A stretch of 64,000 nucleotides of DNA from Rhizobium leguminosarum bv. trifolii WSM2297 (GCF_000271845.1 NZ_JH719392.1:62001-126000); one strand, 5' to 3'. Shown: positions 1 through 9,624, counted from the first letter of the stretch. A program made the numbers and translations. The notes: generated by a model not told the origin, from the sequence alone.

Positions 1-236
1 GGGGTCACCCAGCGGCCTTCGAGGTCGACGATTTCGGAGTGCTCGATGGCCGACGCCGGCAGGTCGCTTTCGGCGCCGGCAAAGGCGATGCGGCCGTTTT
101 CGACCAGAATTGCGCCCTTTTCGACGATGCCGAGCCCAGCGCTTTCAGGCGCCAGTGTCGCCAGGCGGGCATTGCGCCACAGCACCGGACGGGTGTCGGC
201 AGATGGGGCTTCCTCTGAAAAATTGTTCCCGGTCAT
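1..236 (-). CDS. hutI: imidazolonepropionase, N-terminal part (runs off the window)
   Basis: Only the first 78 or so codons are present, read leftwards from an ATG at 234-236. The protein opens with a variable leader, then an amidohydrolase-type N-terminal beta segment ([24 protein letters not shown]) and reaches the typical DLEGRWVTP turn just before the metal-binding HxH, which lies outside. HutI opens the imidazolone ring to give N-formimino-glutamate in histidine degradation. The call rests on this N-terminal pattern plus divergence from hutF. Another amidohydrolase is possible because the catalytic part is not visible. Confidence 0.8.
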   Translation of the reverse strand, partial: MTGNNFSEEAPSADTRPVLWRNARLATLAPESAGLGIVEKGAILVENGRIAFAGAESDLPASAIEHSEIVDLEGRWVT

Positions 237-265
237 CAGCTTTGCGCCTTTCCTTATGCCAAAAC

Positions 266-277
266 ATGTATATACAT
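266..277. promoter_or_regulatory. candidate HutC operator in the hutI-hutF divergent promoter
   Basis: A perfect 12-bp palindrome, ATGTATATACAT, sits in the 122-bp spacer between the divergent hutI and hutF starts. Its core TGTATATACA is the form expected for HutC-type GntR repressors, which release DNA when urocanate is present. Position and symmetry are seen; binding is inferred. Confidence 0.6.
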
Positions 278-358
278 AATCAGCAGGTGACAAGAGAAAT
301 TTTGCGCGCTCTTCTGGAAAAGAAAGATCTGTGGCGCGGCAGGAGGAAAGGGAAGGCC

Positions 359-1705
359 ATGACCATACTTCACGCAGGCACTGCACTGACGCCGCAAGGC
401 TGGCAGCAGAACGTACGTCTGACGCTCGAAGCCGGGCGCATCGCCCGCGTCGTATCAGGCGCGTCTCCCGCGCCGGGCGATGAGCGCCATGCTTTGATCG
501 TTCCCGCCATGGGTAACCTGCACAGCCATGCCTTCCAGCGGGCAATGGCCGGTCTTGCCGAAGTGCGCGGCCCGGCCAATGACAGCTTCTGGAGCTGGCG
601 CACGGTCATGTACAAATTTGCCCTGTCGATGACGCCGGAGCATGTCGAGGCAGTCGCGGCCAAGCTCTATGCGGAGATGCTGGAGGCAGGTTTTTCCCGC
701 GTCGGCGAATTCCACTATCTCCACCACGACCGGGATGGCAGCCCTTATGCCAATATCGCCGAGCTTGCCGAACGCATCGGTGCGGCGAGCCAGGAGTCCG
801 GCATCGGCCTGACCTTGCTGCCGGTCTTTTATGCCCATTCCGGCTTTGGCGGTGCCGCCCCGATCGACGGCCAGCGGCGCTTCATCAATTCGCTGGAAAG
901 CTTCGAAAGGCTGATGGAGGGTTGCCGCGTGGTGGCCGGCCGGCTCGACGGCGCCGAGCTTGGGCTGGCGCCGCACAGCCTGCGCGCCGCAACGCCTGAG
1001 GAACTGGCGAAGCTCGTGCCGATGGCCGGCGACGGTCCGATACATATCCATGTGGCCGAGCAGGTGAAGGAAGTCGAGGACTGCATCGCATGGTCGGGCG
1101 CGCGGCCGGTGGAATGGCTGCTCGATCATGCGCCGGTCGACGAGCGCTGGTGCCTGATCCATGCGACGCACATGACCGAGGACGAGACGCGACGGATGGC
1201 AAAAAGCGGCGCGATTGCCGGCCTCTGCCCGATCACCGAAGCCAATCTCGGCGACGGCGCCTTTGCCGCGCCGCTCTTCCTCGAAGAGGGCGGGCGTTAT
1301 GGCATCGGTTCGGATTCCAACGTGCTGATCTCCGTGCCGGAGGAACTGCGTCAGCTCGAATATTCGCAGCGCCTGGCGCTTCGCGCCCGCAATGTCGTCG
1401 CAGCACCCGGCGGTTCGACGGCGCTATCGCTATTTACCCAGGCGCTTGCCGGCGGCGGCGCCGCGCTGAAGGCGCCGGCCGGCCTCACCGAGGGCCATCA
1501 CGCCGATCTGGTTTCGCTCGATACTTCAGCCGTTCCCTATCTCTCAGGCGACCAGATTCTCGATCACTGGCTGTTTGCCGGCGGCATTTCCGTCGACTGC
1601 GTCTGGGCAGGGGGCCGCAAACAGGTGGAGAGCGGGCGCCATGTCAGGCGAGACGCCATCGATCGGCGTTTCCTCGCCGCCATGGGCGAATTGCTGGCTG
1701 CCTGA
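359..1705 (+). CDS. hutF: formimidoylglutamate deiminase
   Basis: A 448-aa amidohydrolase that converts N-formimino-L-glutamate to N-formyl-L-glutamate and ammonia in the HutF/HutG branch of histidine catabolism. The metal-binding HSH is at residues 55-57 in [14 protein letters not shown], followed by a second motif GEFHYLHHD and later HIHVAEQ and GSDSN, which are typical of HutF. The open frame extends upstream to about 110, but the ATG at 359 is chosen because AGGAGG lies 13 bases before it and the protein there begins like the family. It is divergent from hutI and close to hutC, as expected for a rhizobial hut cluster. Confidence 0.93.
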   Translation: MTILHAGTALTPQGWQQNVRLTLEAGRIARVVSGASPAPGDERHALIVPAMGNLHSHAFQRAMAGLAEVRGPANDSFWSWRTVMYKFALSMTPEHVEAVAAKLYAEMLEAGFSRVGEFHYLHHDRDGSPYANIAELAERIGAASQESGIGLTLLPVFYAHSGFGGAAPIDGQRRFINSLESFERLMEGCRVVAGRLDGAELGLAPHSLRAATPEELAKLVPMAGDGPIHIHVAEQVKEVEDCIAWSGARPVEWLLDHAPVDERWCLIHATHMTEDETRRMAKSGAIAGLCPITEANLGDGAFAAPLFLEEGGRYGIGSDSNVLISVPEELRQLEYSQRLALRARNVVAAPGGSTALSLFTQALAGGGAALKAPAGLTEGHHADLVSLDTSAVPYLSGDQILDHWLFAGGISVDCVWAGGRKQVESGRHVRRDAIDRRFLAAMGELLAA

Positions 1706-1766
1706 AAAAGAGCTTTTCCTGTCAAGCTATTCGAATTAGAGCGGGGGGACCAATCGGAACGTGTCG

Positions 1767-2489
1767 ATGAACCAAAGCAGGGACCTGACCTTGCATCAGC
1801 GCATCCTCGGCGAGATCGAGGGCCGTATCGTCTCTGGCGATTGGCCGCCGGGGCATCGTATTCCCTTCGAGGTCGATCTCGCCACGCAGTATGACTGCTC
1901 GCGCATGACGGTGAACAAGGTGCTGACGCAGCTCGCCAAGGCCGGCCTCATCGAGCGTCGCAAGAAATCCGGCAGCTTCGTCACCCAGCCGCAGGCGCAA
2001 TCGGCCGTTTTGGAAATCCACGACATCAAGGCCGAGGTGCAGTCGCTGAATCTCGCCTATTCCTATGCGGTTTCGAAGAAGACGAGCCGCAAGGCCAAGG
2101 CCGAAGACAGTCGCCGGCTTGAACTGCCGGTGGCGTCCTCGGTCGTCGAGGTCGTCTGCATCCACAATGCCGGCACGCGGCCCTTCTGTCTGGAGGAGCG
2201 GCTGATCAGCCTTGCAACCGTGCCCGAGGCTGCCGATGCCGATTTTCTGACGGTGGCCCCGGGGCCCTGGCTGCTCAACCAGGTGCCGTGGAGCACGGCC
2301 GAACACCGGATCCACGCCGTCTCGGCCAGTGCCGAGGTGGCGGCCGCGCTCGACATCGCCCGCAATACCGCCTGCCTCGTCGTCGAACGCCGCACCTGGA
2401 GCGGCGCCGGCCCGGTGACCCATGTGCGCTTCACCTATCCCGGCGATCGCCATGCGCTGGTGGCGCGTTTCACGCCGGCATCACAATAA
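1767..2489 (+). CDS. hutC: GntR-family regulator, HutC subfamily (copy 1)
   Basis: A 240-aa regulator. Residues about 10-75 form the GntR winged helix (ILGEIEGRIVSGDWPPGHR, then CSRMTVNKVLTQLAKAGLIERRKKSGSFV). Residues about 90-235 are a UTRA ligand-binding domain (FCLEERLI, VERRTWSG, THVRFTYPG). HutC proteins repress hut genes and respond to urocanate. It follows hutF by 61 bp in the same direction, so it is probably co-transcribed and autoregulated. A GTG at 1761 is an alternative start. A second HutC lies convergent immediately downstream, so which one controls which operon is not decided by sequence alone. Confidence 0.88.
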   Translation: MNQSRDLTLHQRILGEIEGRIVSGDWPPGHRIPFEVDLATQYDCSRMTVNKVLTQLAKAGLIERRKKSGSFVTQPQAQSAVLEIHDIKAEVQSLNLAYSYAVSKKTSRKAKAEDSRRLELPVASSVVEVVCIHNAGTRPFCLEERLISLATVPEAADADFLTVAPGPWLLNQVPWSTAEHRIHAVSASAEVAAALDIARNTACLVVERRTWSGAGPVTHVRFTYPGDRHALVARFTPASQ

Positions 2490-2524
2490 GCCCGCATGTT
2501 CCATATACAACATGGCGACTGTTT

Positions 2525-3280
2525 TCATTCCTCGAACATCTTGCCGCTGCGCGCTTCGAGCCGGTAGCGGTAGGCGGGATAGACCAGACGGGCTGTGGAG
2601 ACCACCTGCTTTGCCGACCACGTGCGCCTGCGGATCGTCAGGCACGGTTCGGTCTTCAGGATCGTCAGCAGCTTGCATTCCCAAGCTTGCGGCATCGCCG
2701 CCTCGACGACGTGCTCGGAGCCGCTAAGCGGGGCTGCCGCCGTCAGATAGGCGTTCGGTGTCAGTGTCGTAAAATCCTGGTCGAGATATTCGGGGGCGGC
2801 CTCCGGATGGACGAAACGATCCTCGATCTGCACCGGAACGCCGTTTTCGCTGTGCACGATCAGCGAGTGGAAGACTGCCGCGCCGATTGCAAGTTCCAAT
2901 GCGTCGGCGATCTCCGGAGAGGCTGTTTCCTGGGCGAGAACGACGACCGTTGCCTCGTGAACATGGCCGCGCTCGGCGATTTCCTCGGCAATGTTGCGCA
3001 CCTCAAACAGCGCCGAATAGCCCTTGCGCTCGGCGACGAACGAGCCGACACCCTGGATGCGGACGAGCTCGCCCTCGTTTGCAAGTTCGCGCAGCGCCCG
3101 GTTGGCAGTCATCTTGCTGACGCCAAGCTCGACGACCAGCTCGTTTTCCGATGGCACGCGGTATTTCGGCGGCCATTCGCCGCTGTGGATGCGGTCGAGG
3201 ATCACCTGCTTGACGCCCGCATAAAGGGGCGTGCTATCATTTTCTGCCAGCTCGCGCTTCATTTCGCCGGAACGCTTCAT
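2525..3280 (-). CDS. hutC: GntR-family regulator, HutC subfamily (copy 2)
   Basis: A 251-aa GntR/UTRA regulator with the winged helix at about 18-85 (YAGVKQVILDRIHSGEWPP, VSKMTANRALRELANEGEL) and a UTRA domain carrying the HutC-type segments VQIEDRFVHPEAAPEYL and LTIRRRTWSA. The ATG at 3280 has AGGAA a short distance upstream. It is divergent from the ABC transporter operon that starts at 3477 and convergent with copy 1, so the natural target is the transporter/lyase operon. The two HutC proteins are clearly paralogous but differ over most of their length. Confidence 0.9.
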   Translation of the reverse strand: MKRSGEMKRELAENDSTPLYAGVKQVILDRIHSGEWPPKYRVPSENELVVELGVSKMTANRALRELANEGELVRIQGVGSFVAERKGYSALFEVRNIAEEIAERGHVHEATVVVLAQETASPEIADALELAIGAAVFHSLIVHSENGVPVQIEDRFVHPEAAPEYLDQDFTTLTPNAYLTAAAPLSGSEHVVEAAMPQAWECKLLTILKTEPCLTIRRRTWSAKQVVSTARLVYPAYRYRLEARSGKMFEE

Positions 3281-3352
3281 TGCCTATTCCTTTTGCACGA
3301 ATGGAATTCGCCACATAAACCGACTTTCCTCTTGCATATCACAAAATATCTC

Positions 3353-3366
3353 ATATGGTACCATAT
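3353..3366. promoter_or_regulatory. candidate operator between hutC copy 2 and the ABC operon
   Basis: A perfect 14-bp palindrome, ATATGGTACCATAT, lies in the divergent spacer. Its TGGTACCA core resembles GntR/HutC-subfamily sites and it differs from the palindrome at 266, which suggests the two HutC paralogues may have separate sites. Seen as symmetry only. Confidence 0.5.
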
Positions 3367-3476
3367 ACAACCTCCCAATCGGTCCTTGATACAGAAATAG
3401 GACAGGAATGGGCAAGCCGGCGAAGATCGGCCCGGGTGCCGCAAGGTCTGTTTCAATTCCAGAGGAGAATTCATCA

Positions 3477-4319
3477 ATGAAATTCACTGCAATCCTGTTT
3501 TGCGGCGTCGCCGCTCTTTCCACTTTTGCCGCGCCCGCCTTCGCCAAGGACTGGACGAAGGCGACCATCACCCTCGAAGGCGCCTATGCGCCTTGGAATC
3601 TCACCAATGCCGACGGCACGCTCGGCGGCTTCGAGCCGGAGCTCGCCAAGGTGCTGTGCGAACGCGCCAAGATCGAATGCACGCTGGTCGCCTCCGATTG
3701 GGACGGCATGATCCCGGCGCTCAATGCCGGCAAGTTCGACGTCATCATGGACGCGCTGTCGATCACTGAAGAGCGCAGGCAGGTGATCGATTTCACCATT
3801 CCCTATGCCGCCACGCCGGCCGCCTTCGCCACCGCCAAGGACAGCCCGCTGGCCAAAGCTGCTGGCACCGGATCCACGATCAAGATGACGCCCGGCCAGA
3901 CCGGCGTGAAGGAGATCGACGCGCTGAAGGCTGCCTTCAAGGGCAAGACGATCGGCATCCAGGCAGCGACCGTCTACGCGAAGTTCGTCTATGACAATTT
4001 CGGCGACATCGCCGAGATCCGCGAATACAAGACCGGCGCCGATCGCGACCTCGACCTGCAGAACGGCCGCATCGACCTCGGCTTCGACGATGCCGTCTAT
4101 TTCGCCAACGCTTTTGCAAGCGCCAATGGCGCGCTCGACTTCACCGGTCCCGAGATCGTCGGTTCGATCTGGGGTGAGGGCGAAGGCCTCGGCGTCCGCA
4201 AGGCCGATACCGACCTGCGCGACAAGTTCAGCGAGGCGATCAAATCGGCGCTCGCCGACGGTACCGTCAAGAACCTCTCGATGAAGTGGTTCAAGGTGGA
4301 CGTCAGCCCGCAGCAATAA
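3477..4319 (+). CDS. amino-acid ABC transporter, periplasmic binding protein
   Basis: A 280-aa family-3 (polar amino acid) solute-binding protein. Residues 1-23 are a signal peptide ending AFA. The mature chain has the family pattern EGAYAPWNLTNADGTLGGFEPELA, then SDWDGMIPALNAGKFDVIMDALSIT and EERRQVIDFTIPY. The ATG at 3477 follows AGAGGAG at good spacing; the frame is open further upstream but lacks a signal sequence there. It heads an operon with two permeases, an ATPase and a HutH-like gene, so histidine or a related amino acid is the likely ligand, which is inferred from context. Confidence 0.9.
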   Translation: MKFTAILFCGVAALSTFAAPAFAKDWTKATITLEGAYAPWNLTNADGTLGGFEPELAKVLCERAKIECTLVASDWDGMIPALNAGKFDVIMDALSITEERRQVIDFTIPYAATPAAFATAKDSPLAKAAGTGSTIKMTPGQTGVKEIDALKAAFKGKTIGIQAATVYAKFVYDNFGDIAEIREYKTGADRDLDLQNGRIDLGFDDAVYFANAFASANGALDFTGPEIVGSIWGEGEGLGVRKADTDLRDKFSEAIKSALADGTVKNLSMKWFKVDVSPQQ

Positions 4320-4346
4320 GCGTTTCGGCCTTCTGGCCGCAACCAC

Positions 4347-4374
4347 CGGTCTCCGGCTTTCCCGCCGGAGACCG
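4347..4374 (+). promoter_or_regulatory. intercistronic hairpin after the binding-protein gene
   Basis: A perfect 11-bp stem (CGGTCTCCGGC paired with GCCGGAGACCG) around a 6-base loop lies between the binding-protein and permease genes. There is no T-run after it, so it looks like an mRNA-stabilising or processing hairpin that keeps binding-protein message in excess, rather than a full terminator. Confidence 0.6.
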
Positions 4375-4425
4375 CGTGTTATTGTTCAATCCACAAAACA
4401 CTGCCGCGGACGGGGAACGGACGAT

Positions 4426-5151
4426 ATGGCAAGTTTGGAACTGCTTGGCTTCGGCTCGACGGGATGGGGCGCGCTGCTCATTCTCGCTACCTTGATGACG
4501 CTGGCCGTCACGGCGACGGCGCTGGCGATCGGCGCGGTGCTGGGTGCGATCGTTGCGGGCGCGAAGCTCTCCGGGAACCCCTTCCTCGTCGCCTTCGGCA
4601 ATGTCTATACGACCGTGTTTCGCGGCGTACCGGAATTGCTGATCATCTATCTGATCTATTTCGGCGGCTCTTCGGCCGTCACCTCGATCGGTAAAGCGAT
4701 GGGGTTCGAGGGTTTCCTCGGGCTGCCCTCCTTTGCCGCCGGCGCGCTTGCCGTCGGCATCATCTCCGGATCCTATCAGGCGGAAGTGTTCCGCGGCGCC
4801 TTCCTCGCCATCTCCAAGGGCGAACTGGAGGCGGCCTCGGCAATCGGCATGCATCGCGGATTGCGCTTTCGCCGCATCATCATGCCGCAGGTGCTGCGGC
4901 TGGCCATTCCCGGGCTCGGCAATGTCTGGCAGCTCAGCCTCAAGGATTCGGCGCTGATCTCCGTGACCGGCCTTGCCGAACTGATGCGCACCAGTCAGGT
5001 GGCGGCGGGCTCGACGCGGCAATATTTCCTGTTCTTCATCGCCGGCGGCTGCCTCTATCTGATCCTGACCAGCCTTTCCGACCGCATCTTCAACGGTGCG
5101 GAACGCCGCGCCAACCGCAGCATGCCGGCATCCGCCATGGGCCAGGCATAA
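4426..5151 (+). CDS. amino-acid ABC transporter permease (HisQ-like)
   Basis: A 241-aa inner-membrane protein of the HisMQ family. It has hydrophobic segments at about 15-45, 60-80, 100-125 and 195-215 and the EAA-type loop GELEAASAIGMHRGLRFRRI that contacts the ATPase. The start at ATG 4426 gives a normal-length family member. It is the second gene of the operon and precedes the partner permease by 10 bp. Confidence 0.9.
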   Translation: MASLELLGFGSTGWGALLILATLMTLAVTATALAIGAVLGAIVAGAKLSGNPFLVAFGNVYTTVFRGVPELLIIYLIYFGGSSAVTSIGKAMGFEGFLGLPSFAAGALAVGIISGSYQAEVFRGAFLAISKGELEAASAIGMHRGLRFRRIIMPQVLRLAIPGLGNVWQLSLKDSALISVTGLAELMRTSQVAAGSTRQYFLFFIAGGCLYLILTSLSDRIFNGAERRANRSMPASAMGQA

Positions 5152-5161
5152 GGAGGCGATG

Positions 5162-5866
5162 ATGGATTTTACCTTTCTTGCTTCGACCATGGTGACGCTG
5201 CTCAAGGCCGTGCCGACGACGCTGATCCTGTTTTCGCTGTCGATCTTCTTCGGAGGCCTGCTGGCCCTCGTCATCGTCTCGATGCGGGTGAGCGGCAACC
5301 GGGTGCTCTCGGGCTTTGCCAAGGGTTATATCTTCGTCTTCCGCGGCTCGCCGCTGTTGATCCAGATGTTCCTGATATTCTATGGCCTCGGCCAGTTCGG
5401 GGTCATCCGCTATTCCTTCCTCTGGCCGTTCTTGCGCGAGCCGATGGTCTGCGCCGTGCTGTCGCTGGCGCTTTGCACCGCCGGCTATACGGCGGAGATT
5501 TTCCGCGGCGGCATTCGCGCCGTTTCACCGAAAGAGATCGAGGCGGCGCGCTCGATCGGCATGTCCGGCTTCCTGCTGGTGCGCCGCATCCTGGCGCCGA
5601 TCGCCTTGCGCCATGCACTGCCGGCCTATTCCACCGAGATCGTCCTGATGATGAAGTCGACGGCGCTTGCCAGCCTCGTCACCGTCTGGGAGGTCACCGG
5701 CGTTGCCCAGCGGCTCATTTCGCAGACCTACCGCACGATGGAAGTCTTCCTCTGCGCGGCAATCATCTATCTCGTGCTGAACTTCATCATCCTGCAGGGC
5801 ATGGCTCTGCTTGAATATTCGCTGTCCCGACACCGCCGCGCGGCCCCGCAGCCGCTGAAGGCATAG
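5162..5866 (+). CDS. amino-acid ABC transporter permease (HisM-like)
   Basis: A 234-aa inner-membrane permease pairing with the preceding gene. The EAA loop reads PKEIEAARSIGMSGFLLVRRI and membrane spans are evident at about 15-40, 55-80, 95-115 and 190-212. AGGAGG at 5151-5156 overlaps the previous stop; the second of two tandem ATGs (5162) has the better spacing, with 5159 as the alternative. Confidence 0.9.
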   Translation: MDFTFLASTMVTLLKAVPTTLILFSLSIFFGGLLALVIVSMRVSGNRVLSGFAKGYIFVFRGSPLLIQMFLIFYGLGQFGVIRYSFLWPFLREPMVCAVLSLALCTAGYTAEIFRGGIRAVSPKEIEAARSIGMSGFLLVRRILAPIALRHALPAYSTEIVLMMKSTALASLVTVWEVTGVAQRLISQTYRTMEVFLCAAIIYLVLNFIILQGMALLEYSLSRHRRAAPQPLKA

Positions 5867-5893
5867 GCGGTCTTTGACCTGATTGGAGCAATC

Positions 5894-6670
5894 ATGCCAG
5901 GCGTCACCAGACTTTCGGTCCGCAATATCCGCAAGAGCTTCGGTACCCACGAAGTGTTGCGCGGCATTTCCCTCGATGCGGAAGACGGCGATGTGATTTC
6001 GCTGCTCGGCGCCTCCGGCTCGGGCAAATCGACCTTTCTGCGCTGCATCAACATGCTCGAAACCGCCAGCGACGGCGAGATCTGGGTCGATGGCGAGCAT
6101 GTTGAAATGGTGCACAAGAACGGGCGAAGCAAGCCGGCCAGCCAGAAGCAGGTCGACCATATCCGCTCCGAGCTCGGCATGGTGTTCCAGTCCTTCAATC
6201 TCTGGTCCCATATGACGATCCTGCAGAATGTCATCGAGGGCCCCGTCCATGTGCTGAAGCGGCCGCGCGCCGACTGCATTGCCGAGGCCGAAGCGCTGCT
6301 CGAAAAGGTCGGTATCGCAGACAAGCGCCACGCCTATCCCGCTCATCTCTCCGGCGGCCAGCAGCAGCGCGCCGCGATCGCCCGCGCACTGGCGATGAAA
6401 CCGAAGGTCATGCTCTTCGACGAGCCGACCTCCGCCCTTGATCCGGAACTCGTCGGCGAGGTGCTGCGCGTCATGCGGGCGCTTGCCGAGGAAGGTATGA
6501 CCATGCTTGTCGTCACCCATGAGATGAGCTTTGCCCGCAACGTATCGAACCGCGTCGTTTTCATGCGCGAAGGGCTGATCGAAAGCACCGGAAAGCCGGA
6601 TGAGATGTTCACCGGCGGCGCCACACCTGCCTTCCGCCAGTTCATCGGCCATTTCGGAAGCGGTCAATGA
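5894..6670 (+). CDS. amino-acid ABC transporter ATP-binding protein (HisP-like)
   Basis: A 258-aa ATPase with Walker [10 protein letters not shown], signature [15 protein letters not shown], Walker [15 protein letters not shown] and the switch histidine in VVTHEMSFA. Its closest family pattern is the polar amino-acid class (HisP/GlnQ). Its last four bases overlap the start of the HutH-like gene, so transporter and lyase-like protein are translationally coupled. Confidence 0.92.
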   Translation: MPGVTRLSVRNIRKSFGTHEVLRGISLDAEDGDVISLLGASGSGKSTFLRCINMLETASDGEIWVDGEHVEMVHKNGRSKPASQKQVDHIRSELGMVFQSFNLWSHMTILQNVIEGPVHVLKRPRADCIAEAEALLEKVGIADKRHAYPAHLSGGQQQRAAIARALAMKPKVMLFDEPTSALDPELVGEVLRVMRALAEEGMTMLVVTHEMSFARNVSNRVVFMREGLIESTGKPDEMFTGGATPAFRQFIGHFGSGQ

Positions 6671-8160
6671 CCATCACCATCGATAATGGGCTGACCTGGC
6701 GCGACATCGCCAGCGTCGGGGCAGGGGAAGCGTTTGCGCTATCGCCGGCCGCCTGGGCACGGGTCGAGCAGGCAAGCCGCATCGTCGCCAGCATCGTTGC
6801 GACCGGCGTGCGCGCCTATGGCGTCAACACCGGCGTCGGGGCGCTCGCCGATACCGTGGTCGACCGGGCCTCGCAGAGCCTGTTGTCGCGCAGCATCGTG
6901 CTCAGCCACGCCTGTGGCGTCGGGTCGCTGCTCGGTGCCCGCGAGGTGCGCGCCATCATCGCTGCTCAAATCGCCAATTTCGCCCACGGCCATTCCGGCG
7001 TCCGGCGCGAGATCGTCCAACATCTCGCAGCCATGCTGGAGCATGACTGCATTCCCGACGTACCGTCCAAGGGCTCGGCCGGCTATCTCGTCCATAATGC
7101 CCATATTGCGCTTGTCGTAATCGGCGAAGGTAGTGCGGTGCTCGCCGGCCGGCGCCTGAGCGGCCGCGAGGCGCTAGCGGCGATGGGTCTCGAACCGCTG
7201 GTGCTCGGCGCCAAGGAGGGCCTGAGCCTTGTCAACGGCACGGCCTGCGCCACGGGGCTCACCGCTACCGCCCTTTGCCGCGCCGAACGGCTGCTCGACT
7301 GGGCCGATGCGATTGCAGCGCTGACGCTGGAAGCGGCCGGCTGCCAGATCGGCGCCTTCGACGAGGCGGTGCTCGCGCTGCGCCCATCGGTAGGGATCCA
7401 AAAAGTGGGAGCGACGCTGCGCGCCCGGCTTCAAGGCAGCGGCCTTGTCGCTGCTGCCTTTGGTCGGCGCACACAGGATGCACTCAGCCTTCGGTCGGTG
7501 CCGCATGCGCATGGCGCGGCCCGCGATGTCTTCGACAATTCCGCCCGCGTTGTTAATCAGGAACTGGCTTCGGTGACCGACAACCCGGCCGTCTCGGGCA
7601 CGCCCGACCAACCCGTTGTCTCCTCCGAGGCCCATGCCGTCGCCCCGGCACTGGGGCAGGTGGCTGACAGCCTCGCCGTTGCGCTGGCGCAGCTCGGCGC
7701 GATCAGCGAACGGCGCATGGACCGGCTGGTCAACCCGCTGGTGAGCGGCCTGCCGCCGTTTCTGGCAAGCGATGCCGGCAGCCATTCCGGCTTCATGATC
7801 GCCCAATATACCGCAGCTGCCCTCAGCAACGACAACCGCCGCCTTGCCGCGCCCGCAGCCTTGGACGGCGGCCTGACCTCAGGCCTGCAGGAGGATTTTC
7901 TCGCGCATCCGACAGCTGCCGCCGGCAAGCTGCTGACGATCATCGATAATGCCGAATATATCCTGGCGATCGAGCTGATGGCCGCCGCCCAGGCGCATGA
8001 TTTCCTGGCGGCAAGCGCGCCGCGGGCGGCAGGCACCGACCTCGTCTATCAGGCGGTGCGGCAGCGTATTTCCCATTATGGCGACGAGCGGCCGCTCAAC
8101 GGCGATATCGAGGCGGTGCGCAGCCTGATCCGCGAAACCGCGCCACCAGCGATGGCGTGA
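6667..8160 (+). CDS. histidine ammonia-lyase-like protein lacking the MIO triad
   Basis: A 497-aa aromatic-amino-acid-lyase-family protein. Family hallmarks are present: YGVNTGVG (about 52-59), [10 protein letters not shown] (about 181-190), [25 protein letters not shown] and QED near 412-414. However, the segment that in true HutH reads KGSxGASGDLAPL is [15 protein letters not shown] here: about three residues are missing and the Ala-Ser-Gly that cyclises to the MIO electrophile is absent (at best SAG). The usual Tyr in QDPYSLR is also Leu, and SGGNFH is SSEAHA. It is coupled to the upstream ABC ATPase gene by a 4-bp overlap. Normal histidase chemistry seems unlikely; a different lyase/isomerase reaction, a binding role, or decay are the options. 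Confidence 0.8.
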   Translation: MTITIDNGLTWRDIASVGAGEAFALSPAAWARVEQASRIVASIVATGVRAYGVNTGVGALADTVVDRASQSLLSRSIVLSHACGVGSLLGAREVRAIIAAQIANFAHGHSGVRREIVQHLAAMLEHDCIPDVPSKGSAGYLVHNAHIALVVIGEGSAVLAGRRLSGREALAAMGLEPLVLGAKEGLSLVNGTACATGLTATALCRAERLLDWADAIAALTLEAAGCQIGAFDEAVLALRPSVGIQKVGATLRARLQGSGLVAAAFGRRTQDALSLRSVPHAHGAARDVFDNSARVVNQELASVTDNPAVSGTPDQPVVSSEAHAVAPALGQVADSLAVALAQLGAISERRMDRLVNPLVSGLPPFLASDAGSHSGFMIAQYTAAALSNDNRRLAAPAALDGGLTSGLQEDFLAHPTAAAGKLLTIIDNAEYILAIELMAAAQAHDFLAASAPRAAGTDLVYQAVRQRISHYGDERPLNGDIEAVRSLIRETAPPAMA

Positions 8161-8173
8161 ATCCGGCAGGCCG

Positions 8174-8716
8174 TCAGAACGGCTTGCCGCTTTCGGAAAC
8201 CTGCTTGGGTTTTCCGCCGGCTTCGAGACGCTTGAGGCACTGGCGATACGTCGGGTAGAGCTGGTCCACCCGCGAGAGCGGCAGCGTCCAGTCGCCTTCG
8301 TCGCCGGCAAAGGTCAGCTGCACGTCAGGGGTTCCGGCAAAGGAATTCTTGATGACCTTTTTCAATCCGCCGCTGTCCTTGCTGGCCGGCGGCCAGAGTC
8401 GCAGCGTGTTCTTGTCGAAGAATTGGGCGGCGACCACCTTCGTCATGCCGCGATCTGTCAGCGTTACCTCGGTCGTGGTGCCGGCCGGAATGTCCCAGCT
8501 GGTCTTGGTCACCAGCCAGAAGGTCTCGGTGACAGTCTGACGGAATTCCATGGTCTTGCCGAGTTCGCTGTCCCAGAGCAGCCGGCAATAGGCAGGGCTC
8601 TCGTTCGCAAAACCGACCGACCATTGCCGCGCGCCGCCCATCCATTCGGTCTCGCCGAGGGCTGCGACCGGCTGCAGGACGGCTGCCATCAGAACCGTCG
8701 CCGTCAAAATTTTCAT
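8174..8716 (-). CDS. predicted secreted protein of unknown function
   Basis: A 180-aa protein whose first 22 residues form a signal peptide (MKILTATVLMAAVLQPVAAL). The rest is hydrophilic with two cysteines (SPAYCRLLWD, YRQCLKRL) that could form a disulfide in the periplasm. The ATG at 8716 is chosen over an upstream in-frame start because it begins at the signal peptide and has GGAGA before it. It is convergent with the HutH-like gene, 13 bp away. I do not recognise the family. Confidence 0.75.
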   Translation of the reverse strand: MKILTATVLMAAVLQPVAALGETEWMGGARQWSVGFANESPAYCRLLWDSELGKTMEFRQTVTETFWLVTKTSWDIPAGTTTEVTLTDRGMTKVVAAQFFDKNTLRLWPPASKDSGGLKKVIKNSFAGTPDVQLTFAGDEGDWTLPLSRVDQLYPTYRQCLKRLEAGGKPKQVSESGKPF

Positions 8717-8886
8717 CGTCGAAATCGTCTCCAACGCAATCGGCTCCAGCCATAGCATGAGAAGGTTGAGCTTTTGCTACCGGGCGTTCCGGGGAAAGCC
8801 CATAAATGCCGCAAGGTCTTGAATCCTGGAGCGTCATTGCCAATCTGGCACGGGATAGACATCATGAAGGGAGTGCGACGGCCGGC

Positions 8887-9624
8887 ATGAGTGACGTTCA
8901 ACGACGCGGGGTTTGGGCGAGGCTCAACGCCTATGAGCCGCTGGCACTGATCATTGTGGCGTCGATCGCCGGCGGGCTCTTCCTGCTGCAGCGGCTGACG
9001 AGCGAGGTGCTCGAGGGTGAGACTCTCCGCTTCGATGAAGCGATCCTGCTGGCGCTGCGACATCAGGGCGATCTCAGCGCGCCGATCGGTCCCGCCTGGC
9101 TGACGCATGCCGTCGGCGACATCACCAGCCTCGGCGGCATCACCGTTCTCTCGCTGATGACCGTCCTCGTCACCGTCTATCTCTTGCTCGACCGGCGCTG
9201 GCCGATCGCCATCTTCGTTTTTTCTTCGGTGCTATCAGGCTGGCTGGCGAGCACGGTGCTGAAGATCCTCGTCGCCCGGCCGCGTCCCGATATCGTGCCG
9301 CATCTCGTCGAGGTCAGCGATCTCAGTTTTCCCTCCGGACACGCCATGGTCTCGGCGGTGACCTATCTGACGCTCGGGGCACTGCTGGCGCGGACGCAGC
9401 GATACCCCTCGACGCGGATTTTCGTCATGGGCGCCGGCGTCTTCTTGGCCGTCATCATCGGCTTGAGCCGGATCTACCTCGGCGTCCATTACCCGACTGA
9501 CGTCTTCGCCGGATGGTGCGCCGGTGCGCTCTGGGCGCTCGGCTGCTGGCTGATCTCGAAACGGTTCGTTTCAAGCCGTCCCATTGACGATGGCGTCGAA
9601 GCCGGAAATGGCAACAGGCGGTAG
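8887..9624 (+). CDS. PAP2-superfamily membrane phosphatase
   Basis: A 245-aa membrane protein with the three PAP2 motifs in order: KILVARPRPD, PSGHAMVS and SRIYLGVHYPTDV, the last two giving the catalytic histidines. Several hydrophobic spans are visible (about 17-35, 80-100, 110-130, 180-200, 205-225). Such enzymes dephosphorylate lipid phosphates such as undecaprenyl pyrophosphate or phosphatidate at the outer face of the inner membrane. AAGGGAG lies upstream of the ATG at 8887. Substrate is not decided. Confidence 0.85.
   Translation: MSDVQRRGVWARLNAYEPLALIIVASIAGGLFLLQRLTSEVLEGETLRFDEAILLALRHQGDLSAPIGPAWLTHAVGDITSLGGITVLSLMTVLVTVYLLLDRRWPIAIFVFSSVLSGWLASTVLKILVARPRPDIVPHLVEVSDLSFPSGHAMVSAVTYLTLGALLARTQRYPSTRIFVMGAGVFLAVIIGLSRIYLGVHYPTDVFAGWCAGALWALGCWLISKRFVSSRPIDDGVEAGNGNRR

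Noticed and set aside
2496..2513. Imperfect palindrome ATGTTCCATATACAACAT between the two convergent hutC genes
   Set aside because: Resembles an operator but lies downstream of both genes, so no promoter to control; could be chance in a short AT-rich gap.
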